Assembly: GCA_005408345.1 (NCBI GenBank)
Contig: SEMN01000490.1
Location: 124,001-188,000, forward strand
Source: Macquaria australasica
Lineage: Eukaryota > Chordata > Actinopteri > Centrarchiformes > Percichthyidae
Direction: 5' to 3'
DNA length: 64,000 bases
In this document: in pieces, positions 56,330 to 64,000 of the stretch
Numbering within the stretch: the first letter of the stretch is position 1
Layout of the letters: every line of letters begins with the position of its first letter
Program-made: the position numbers and the translations under genes
Notes under the pieces: model-generated
The model's database searches: none
What the model saw: only the letters and a program-made list of their open reading frames with translations
Told to the model about the DNA's origin: nothing

Positions 56330-56498
56330 AGATCGCTGATTGGCGGTCCCTTTAAACGAAGCCACTCGACCGACTTTCAATTAACCAATCACATTTAAAC
56401 TCTAATGAGGTTCGTTTAACGATAAATTAATGACTGTTTCTGCTAGCTTTGGTAACACCGTTTTCATGACTGAAGTAAACATTTTTAATTGGTTAAGA
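56330..56498 (+). promoter_or_regulatory. CCAAT-rich promoter-like segment
   Basis: Three CCAAT elements are present: inverted ATTGG at 56339-56343, direct CCAAT at 56385-56389, and ATTGG at 56488-56492. TTTAAA motifs lie close by (56351 and 56394), and TTGGCGG sits at 56340. Spaced CCAAT boxes with a TTTAAA/TTTGAA-type element occur in cell-cycle promoters, but that reading is inference. It lies immediately upstream of the ATG of the candidate small gene. Confidence 0.35.
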
Positions 56499-56565
56499 AT
56501 GGAAGATATTTGGCTGGCTGGTGAGGTTTTGGCGAGCGTCTGTGGACTCGCATCAAGGCAAACTG
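56499..56565 (+). CDS. candidate first exon of an unidentified small gene
   Basis: ATG at 56499 (A at -3, G at +4) opens MEDIWLAGEVLASVCGLASR, then QT and one base, ending at a good donor GTGAGT. If joined to the segment at 56782 the frame stays open. I do not recognise the protein. It is neither asf1a nor mcm9, the genes expected here from human synteny. It could be a real small gene, the start of a longer gene, or chance. Confidence 0.35.
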
Positions 56566-56781
56566 GTGAGTCACTTTTAATTTATTAAAATAATTAATAA
56601 TTTTTAATTGATTAATTTATTAAGCAGCTACTTAATGTTTTTTATTTATGCTTAATTTTTTTTTTTATTTGTGTCAGCCAGTGGCTGTGTGTTTTAGTGT
56701 TTATAGTAATTTCTAAAGTAAAATGCCTTATTCAGATGGTTTATTTACTAGTTATGCTACTGTTTGTCATAATATTTGCAG

Positions 56782-56861
56782 CCACTGGTTACTGGGCCCA
56801 GATCAGTATGTACGCTATCAGTCTGGAAATACAGACATTAAAGGAGGCAGCCTGTGAGTAG
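56782..56861 (+). CDS. candidate second exon of the unidentified small gene
   Basis: After acceptor ATATTTGCAG the first two bases complete the Ala codon begun in the previous exon. Reading then gives TGYWAQISMYAISLEIQTLK and EAACE before TAG, for a 48-residue product. Alternatively a consensus donor GTGAGT at 56854 would continue in phase 1 to an exon I could not find. The intron would be 216 bp. The product has no signal peptide and no membrane segment that I can see. Confidence 0.3.
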
Positions 56862-58599
56862 GTATGACTTTACAGCAGAAAAAAACTCCAGAAGATGCAA
56901 CAATAATAATAGCAGCTTCCCCAAAAACCTCAGAAAAAAACAAGGCTGCCCTTTAACTCATGTTAAATATCCACTTAATCCATCACTGAATGGACACTTG
57001 AACCAGATTAGATTTGACATAAATTTTATATGCAAAATTTGATTATATTTAAGGACCCATGGAGGCAAGCCGACTCCAGTTCAGCTTTTGGCCAGCCTGA
57101 GCCCCTAGTATCTAGACTGACCTTAGTCCAGCTTTGATTAAAATGTATTCAAACTACTGTTTTTGAATTTATTATTATCGTTAATTGTTGTTTTAAAAGG
57201 CAAACAGCATGAAAAAACTACAGTAGTGTTCTTGAAAATGATTATGGACTTTTGCAACTCTTTATATCTGATACTGTTTTTAAAGTTTAAACTTTTTTTG
57301 GCCACTTTGGGGCAGCAGAAACAAGCTATAAACACAACATTGACACAGTATCATGTTTTAAGTTGAAATGGAAAACTTCAGCCCAATGAATGTAATCCCA
57401 ATATTCATCACTATGAGTGATTTGTGTCATAATTAACAAAGTCACTTGTTAAATTATCCTTCGAAGTTGGATTAAGTGACTTGAACTATATTTTAATATC
57501 CATTATGTCCATATTTTTAGAAAATGTAAAATTAGGATGTGCAATAAATAAGTTTCCCACATCTGCATTAGAAGAAACCACTTTAATTTAATTGACATGC
57601 AATTTCTTTGGTGTTCCACAGTTTAAAAACCAGGTGGTACAATCTTCAAAACATACATATAAGAACAAAACTGCAATTTCTTTCAATCATTTCAAATCCC
57701 AAATGTAAATGTAATTCGTACTGCATTAGATGTAGAAGTCCTCTCAAAAGCAATGATGTAATTTTGTCATTTTATATTAGATTCTTGTGGACTCTGTAAT
57801 AACCAAAAAATGTCAGCATCAGTCATTAATAGTTTCAGTAACTAAACAGAAACAGAACTTAAATGGCATAAACAGAAAACGTCATTAAGTGAAATCACAC
57901 CATGCAAAGTAAAGCTTTCTTCACTACTGATAAACTGCATGTAGTGTATATGTCAGGCCAATATATCAGAGATTGTGTGTGTGATGTGCGTGTGTTTAAA
58001 TCTCTCTAACACTTCCAAACAGATGTACATTGATCTCTGAAGCCCAAGCAAAAGAGTCCATACTTTACATAGTGAATTACACATCTGAAATGTTCATGTA
58101 GCCCATCAGAAACACCTGCAGGTAAGCTGCCTAAAGGTAGATACACTCAGTATATACTTCACATACTTTATAGGCCTACTATACTTAGAATGATTTGTAA
58201 GTACTATATGAAGTGTTATATTTATATATGTTAAGCAAGAATAAATCACACAGTTTGAGTGCAATGTCTGCCATCAACTTACTTGGCAGTAATTAGTTAC
58301 ACTTGTTGAATTCATCCAAAATTAACCCAGAATCTGAATGTGAGTTGATTTAAGCTGCAGATTGTATTATTACATAACCTTAAGCTTCTGCTCGCTGTTA
58401 GTAGCACAGGTAGCAGATTCTCATGCTCAGTGATTGGATGTTTATTACCAGAATGCACCATGGGAGCTGTAGTTACCCTTCTCACCTTATGGTTTTTGTG
58501 CACAGTAGCTTTGTACCTTTGACGTTTTATCTGATGAAAGGGACTTCACACTTGGCAACTCTATTCTGCTAAGGAGGAGAGGGTATGTTTTGGGGCATG

Positions 58600-58650
58600 T
58601 TTACCTTATTGACAAGTGCCTCAGCCTATCACACTCAGCCATGGCGTTTG
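58600..58650. repeat. dispersed repeat copy (TTGACA-GTG-CTCAGCCTATCAC)
   Basis: ATTGACAAGTGCCTCAGCCT then ATCACACTCAGCC here, against ATTGACAGGTGTCTCAGCCT then ATCACTGTCAGCC near 63.43 kb. Two copies of one element in the same orientation. I recall the phrase from teleost interspersed repeats. Confidence 0.5.
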
Positions 58651-59285
58651 CTGCTCTCCTGTCCCAGTTTCTTTTTGCCAAATTTGGATCTTCAGGCTCT
58701 GGTAACTGCCAAGATGGCAGCATTGAAGTTTTAAAATACAGAAACCTGATGATGTCTCAGACATCATCATCCATGTTTTTCTACGGCCTGTGGTTTCTGG
58801 AAGGCAGACAAAGGAGGAAGTAAAAATGCTAATGGAAAAAATCATTTCCAGCATGTTTATCTTTCTCCTGGTGGTCGGCAGGAAGCAACAGGGCTCATGG
58901 GAAATGGAAATTAAACAACAGTGATGCATTGATATTTCAGTACTATTACACATTGCACCTATTATTACTTAAGCAGGAGACAGTCTCCTTTGTAAATCTG
59001 CTGAAATCAACGTATTGTAATGTAAGCAGGGTGTTAGCCTGAATGAGCAGCATGCATACATACATACAGTATATCAGTGAAGTTTAAACTGTTGAAGTCG
59101 GGTCACTTTTGATCATTCCCTTGAGAAAGAGAGGCAGGGAAGCTGATCCCCGATCAGCTCTATAGAAACAACGTGAGAGAGTTTGGCCGTGATTGTTTCC
59201 ACATGGATTCATTTTACCTCCATGATCCTTCTTCATAGCTGTTGTCAAACAGGGTTAGGCTGATATATGGGGGTGCTATTATTGC

Positions 59286-59291
59286 TTTATT
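59286..59291 (-). terminator. pln: candidate pln poly(A) signal
   Basis: AATAAA on the minus strand, 82 bases downstream of the pln stop codon. Other, more distal signals may be used. Confidence 0.35.
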
Positions 59292-59372
59292 AGTAATCTG
59301 AGCTGTATGTATCAGTAAAGCCCATATCTCAGCCAAACCCTCAGACTCTCTCTGCATACGGCTCCGCTGCTC

Positions 59373-59534
59373 TCAGCTGCTCAGCAGGACGATGATGTAA
59401 ATGAGAAGCAGACAGATGAGGATGAGGGTGAAGTTGACGAACAGCTCCTGCAGGTTCCTCTTGGCTTGTGGATTCACCTCGATCTGAGACGCTCGGCGGA
59501 TGGCCGACTTTGTCATGTGCTGAACGCGCTCCAT
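59373..59534 (-). CDS. pln: phospholamban, complete single-exon CDS (53 aa)
   Basis: Phospholamban is a small tail-anchored protein of the heart sarcoplasmic reticulum that inhibits the calcium pump SERCA. Inhibition is relieved when its cytosolic helix is phosphorylated. The reading frame is MERVQHMTKSAIRRAS, QIEVNPQAKRNLQELFVNF, then a C-terminal membrane helix (residues about 31-52) ending VLLSS. Human is 52 residues. Seen directly: RRAS with the PKA site Ser16 is intact. Position 17, Thr in mammals and the CaMKII site, is Gln. The zipper positions Leu37, Ile40, Leu44, Ile47 and Leu51 are all kept. Of the three membrane cysteines only Cys41 remains (36 is Thr, 46 is Tyr). Asn34 is kept. 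The single coding exon matches the known gene plan with a non-coding first exon upstream, which I did not locate. Opposite orientation to fam184a, as in human. Confidence 0.96.
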   Translation of the reverse strand: MERVQHMTKSAIRRASQIEVNPQAKRNLQELFVNFTLILICLLLIYIIVLLSS

Positions 59535-61163
59535 GGAGACAGCGGACTGGTTAGATTTTGATGGGATTGGATTGTGAGAGGAGAGAGTTCGGTCAGGCTG
59601 CTGGGCCTGTTTGGACTGAGTGGAGCTGGACTGAGCTGGTCGGCCTGGTTTTGAGGAGGTGGAGTCAGGGAATCAAACTGCGGCAGGTTGTCTGGAGATG
59701 AGCTCAGGTCAGATGTTTAATGCAGTCTAGCTGGAAGTGGTTCAGTCCTGGTTACAAAACAAAAACAGAGATCTCTTCTCTTCTCTCTGCTGGTGAGAAA
59801 GTGAGAGGGGGAAAACAGTCAGTAAGAAAAGGTTGTTAAAGACAGCTTCACTCTTTGGTTCAGTCTCACTTTGCCTTTGTATTTTAACATAAAAATTCAA
59901 AGCTCTTCAGCACCCTCCTGTGGCGGATGCCTCCTGGTTGAGATCCTGTGTGACCTTTCTGTATCGCAGTACAGAGTGCGATGATAAGAGAGCTGCTCAG
60001 AGGCGCCGGCTGAGGTCTGATGATGTGTTAAGCCAGACTCTGGCAGTAGTGGCAGCAACACAAATGTCATGAAAGCAATGTGATTGAGAAGGTGTATGCA
60101 CATGGGAAAAATGAGCAATCAAAAGACATGAACTGAAACACATGGTGAAAGACATTTTGATTAATGATATTTAACATTTAAACTAATACATTATGAAATG
60201 TATTGAAGGGAACAATGGTGATTACATCCCTAAATTTCAGCTGTTAAAGTGAACCTATGTGTGACTTTTACTGAACAGTGGACACAGTGGCAATGATGTG
60301 ATAATGGTAGATTTATTTTAGTATTAAAGTAAGAAAAAGTATTTTTTATTAAGAGTTTAACAATCTATTCTGACTAACATCAGTTATACAGAAATATCTA
60401 CCTAAAGCTAGCTAACATTAGCCACCATAAGCTGCTGGTCATACTAGACCAAGTAAGACTGTAGCAGCAAAACTCCTGAGTGTACTGAACTGAACAAAAG
60501 TGTGTTTTATTGCTTATTAATTCCACTTTTAATTTGTAAGAGGAAGATTGTAATTTCCTTCATTGTCCCGCTTTAATCATTTTTCCTCTCATAGCAGTCT
60601 CTATATACTGCATGTGGAATTAATAAAAGTAGAAAGTAGCCTATAAAACAACATGTGAGCATAAAAATAATAAATGTGCTTCACAGTGCAGCTGCAGGCT
60701 CTCCACACCCTGCTAAATCCCTTTTGTCATCTGATCTGTGACTTTCCTGAGATCAAAGTCACTCTGACAAGGTGACCGTGATTTTGCATTAGTGGCTCCC
60801 ACAAACAGTGAACATCTTACCACTTGTACGTCAGCTCTGCCAAGTTCTTTGCTATTTTTAACGAAACGCAGCCCTGCTGAGTACACTGCTCATTACATCC
60901 TATGATACAACATGCAGGCCGCTTTGGATTCCTAGAGCCTCGTTACGTCGGATGTTAGGATGGTGATCTGTGCATTATATATCCTGTTATTTCCTGTTAC
61001 TTTGCTGCAGTTTAGGATCAGTACAGATAACAGGAGTCATTTCAGCCATTTGATGCCTTCTACAGACTTTTCAACACATCTATTTTTATCATTTCACTTT
61101 TTTTTCTTACACCCTTTATCTGCCTCTGAGTCACCCATTATCTCTCGACATGTTAACACCTTT

Positions 61164-61181
61164 ACACACACACACACACAC
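61164..61181. repeat. (CA)n microsatellite
   Basis: About nine CA units in the region upstream of pln. Confidence 0.8.
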
Positions 61182-63417
61182 TTTCTCATACCCTGTGGGA
61201 TGACTCCATAAGAGCGTCAGTCTGCTATTAGACCTCTAACTTCTCACCTGACAGCAGAAGGGTTTTGAGGTTTGATTTCTAAGCTCTGAGGACTTACACA
61301 ATCTCTGTGCATGTAGTTTAAATGTGCTGTTTAATAGTGTCTCACCTGAATTTACCTTTATTTAGAGGCTTAGTTTTGTTTAAATTAAATGTATAAACAT
61401 ATACATTTTCTATTGGATTGACTTAAGCAGAAACAGCTGACACATTCATGGTCTATAACAGTTTTAGTCATTGTGCGGCATGATTTAAAAAATGATATAT
61501 ATACAGTACACTGTACTATATGCAAGCAACCTTTTCATGTATGTTTGGGCTTTTACTAAATTTCTAAATATTGCTACTGAATTAAAGGGGAGGAAACAGT
61601 CACCACTGCTCACTCTTGTAGTGGTGTTGCAGCATCTCATGCTAGTTAACATGTAGCACACGAACAATGAAAATGAAAGGTGTGACTCAGTGATGAATCC
61701 ACAGATATTTATCACCAACTCTGTGGTTTCCCTCAGCTTTACAGAGCCTTTTAGCCTGTTTTAGCTCATCATCTTGGTTCACTCTCATCAGCCTCATTTC
61801 CAGCAGCAGCAGGCAGCTGTTTTCAGTGAAAAAGCTCTGATAAACCTACTGTACACTACCTTCCCAGCACCAAACAGCAAACAGACACAGTTAGAGACAA
61901 GCTGGTGAACATAGTGGAGAATTTAGCAGCTAAACAGACAGATATTTCCCTCAGGAGGTGGTGGAGACCAAACCACAGATAAAATGAGAGAATATTGGAC
62001 TTACATTGGCCATGTGGCCAGAAACATGATTCCAAGTGAATGCTAATGTTGCTCTGTATCTGCTGGGTGTGTAAATAACAACTTTATAATGTGATAATGT
62101 GTCAGTGATTTGTTTTCAGTTTGTTCCGCTGCCTCCAAGTCGCTGAAAGAATGAATAAATGCAGCTTTAGTGGAACAGTTCTTTAAAGGTGAACTGCATC
62201 TTAAGGCACTTCAGCTGTGGCTTCCCCACTCAGCTGTGGTGGCTTAAACAAATGACAAAAATCTTCAATTCCCTAGTGTCATATAAGGGGATCCCTGGCA
62301 TACTGTGAGGCCCCTGTCCAGCTCTTGGCCCCTGAATCATTCAACACCACAGGTCATAAATTGAGCCCTGCCTCTGATACAACCTCCCTCTTATCGTCCC
62401 CTCTTCTGTCATTGACTTCTCCCATTCAGTGAGAGAAATGAGCCTTTTTATCCAGCCAGTGCTTTGACCTTTGACACCTTGGGGTTAAATCGGGATCGTC
62501 TTGTGTGTAGGCCTCTACAGTCGAGCTCAACTCTGTGTGACTGACAACATGTGAGTGACTGGTGCTCCACGTTATCCTCCACTCGTCTGTACACATCAGC
62601 CACATCATTATGTGCTGAGTGCTGACTGTCAGTCATTTCATGCTAGAAGACGGGCTGTCGTTCTTTTCTGTGACTAGCGTGCAAGTAATCCTTATTTCCA
62701 CAAAAGAGAAGTGAGTGAAAAAAACAACCCGGACTTACTTCTGTCTCATGACATTTGGGGGTCTGTGAGTCTATGGCACACATAGCCCACATATCTCCTG
62801 CCAAATTTAACTCCTCCAGGCTCAGGATCAACTTTTCTTATTTTTCAACAAGCCATTTTTTTTGTCATCACTTGCTACGTTCCTCTCCTGTCTGTCTGTC
62901 CTTCTCACATCTCACAGGACCACTCAGACACAGCTGTTGCTCTGTGATTGGTTGACCTGTGTAGCATGTAAGTAGCATGCAACTGGAGGCTGAGAGCGGC
63001 AGCCCTGAATCTAATTTCCTTGTTGTCACATTAGCTAATAACACAAAAAAACCTCATCAAGGTTAAAGCTGAGGTTACGCTACACCATTGTGCTCGCAGA
63101 GGTCACACCCGAGCTGAATGCAAAACACAAGTACTGGCCCCTGGTACTGGAACCCCCCGGGGGCCACTTATTAAATCTGAGGGGTGATTATTTAAGGTAG
63201 TAGAAAAAACATATCTCTGCTGCACATTTTCTTTCTGGACTTTTCTCTCTTTGCTTTTTTTCCTTGTGAATTATAGGAGAATTTTAGCCCTTGAGGCCAC
63301 TAAAAGTGCTTGGCTATAAAGGCCTAAATCCAATGTACCAACTTCCTGCAAGGAAGATAATTTCACTTCTTTTATTGTGTGTCTTGAAAATCATTGTTCC
63401 ATTAAGGAGATGTTAAG

Positions 63418-63465
63418 CCTGTTTAATTGACAGGTGTCTCAGCCTATCACTGTCAGCCCCAGGGA
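63418..63465. repeat. dispersed repeat copy, partner of 58.6 kb
   Basis: ATTGACAGGTGTCTCAGCCT then ATCACTGTCAGCC, matching the copy at about 58.6 kb in the same orientation. Sequence beyond the core diverges. Confidence 0.5.
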
Positions 63466-64000
63466 TCTCCACTTCAACCTCCAAGCTTTGTTTTTTGTTT
63501 TGTTTTTCTGGCTCCAAAAAGTGAACAGTAAAGCCAGTGGGTTGCCATTTGTCAGAACCTTCACATCTGGATCACAGTCATGTTTGCTTTTATCAGAACC
63601 TCAGTTCTTCTCTGCAGTTCCTACAAATGTATCTCTAATGTTAAATTTCTACAAATGGAATCTATTTGTTACTTCTGTAGTATTACCAGTATAATTAAAT
63701 ACAATTTGTATATAATATACTACTTAAAATGTACTACTTATTCTTGATTTTCTTGAAGTCATTCAACAGGTACATTGACCTATAATGGATATAATTCCAG
63801 TGTACAGTTAGTGTGTTACTATGTGAAGCATTAGTAAACTGCGTAAATTGAGTTTTATTTTTAGATGGTTGCTACAGTTAAAATACAGACAACTCTTTAG
63901 TTCTGTTGAACGGACCATGTTGTACTTTTATAATCAGCTGTTATTGCTGAGAGCTAAATACGTCCAGCATGAGCAACAGAGGGGGTGTAGTTAGATATGA

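Larger units (their letters stand above)
56862..59372. other. intergenic region and pln 3' flank
   Basis: AT-rich with no supported gene. Holds a repeat unit at about 58.60-58.70 kb that recurs near 63.42 kb. A minus-strand AATAAA (TTTATT on the + strand at 59286-59291) lies about 82 bases beyond the pln stop codon and is a candidate poly(A) signal. Confidence 0.5.
59535..64000. other. region upstream of pln
   Basis: No coding sequence was recognised. It should contain pln's non-coding 5' exon and promoter on the minus strand, but the boundaries are not evident. A CTAACCAG lies just upstream of the ATG (AG at 59547-59548) and is a possible acceptor with a poor pyrimidine tract. A CA microsatellite (about 61164-61181) and a dispersed repeat near 63.43 kb are present. 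Confidence 0.4.

Noticed and set aside
56854..57042. Further exon of the small gene candidate (frame continuing at 56872)
   Set aside because: The only phase-compatible acceptor lies 18 bp past the donor, too close for an intron.
1..64000. CRISPR arrays, operons, tRNA or rRNA genes
   Set aside because: The sequence is plainly eukaryotic with spliced genes. I saw no spaced identical repeats, rRNA blocks or convincing tRNA box A/B pairs.

Overview
This is vertebrate, almost certainly teleost, genomic DNA: GT-AG introns, long AT-rich non-coding stretches, microsatellites, and many short interspersed elements of kinds common in ray-finned fish. It holds one nearly complete large gene (fam184a, + strand), the first coding exon of an ELK-type potassium channel (kcnh, - strand) and a complete one-exon reading frame for phospholamban (pln, - strand). 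Gene identities come from protein motifs I recognise. No database search was run, and the species is not determined.

Layout. 1-6587 is the first intron of the kcnh gene, carrying fish repeats and a large fold-back element. 6588-6663 is kcnh coding exon 1, with its 5' leader and promoter to about 7.1 kb. About 7.1-10.8 kb is intergenic. 10.84-11.29 kb is the CpG-rich promoter and 5' UTR of fam184a, which runs head-to-head with kcnh. fam184a has 24 coding exons between 11289 and 51458. All are joined by GT-AG introns with matching phases, giving a predicted 1205-residue coiled-coil protein. Its 3' UTR runs to 52-56 kb, depending on which poly(A) site is used. At 56.3-56.9 kb a CCAAT-rich promoter-like segment precedes two short, phase-compatible candidate exons of an unidentified small gene. 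pln lies at 59373-59534, and 59.6-64 kb shows no recognisable gene.

How the genes relate. In human, FAM184A and PLN sit close together on 6q22 in opposite orientations, with ASF1A and MCM9 between them (from memory). The window keeps the FAM184A-PLN linkage and relative orientation, but I see neither asf1a nor mcm9 between them, and an ELK channel gene lies upstream. FAM184A is a long coiled-coil protein of poorly known function. Phospholamban is the SERCA inhibitor of the heart sarcoplasmic reticulum. ELK channels are voltage-gated K+ channels. No shared pathway is implied.

The most interesting observation is a 42-bp, in-frame, splice-site-bounded near-copy of part of fam184a exon 5, only 70 bp upstream of that exon. 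It encodes exactly two coiled-coil heptads, and half of its differences from exon 5 are synonymous. Others are the Thr17-to-Gln change in phospholamban, the unidentified small gene, a splice donor inside a GT microsatellite, and several transcribed hairpins.
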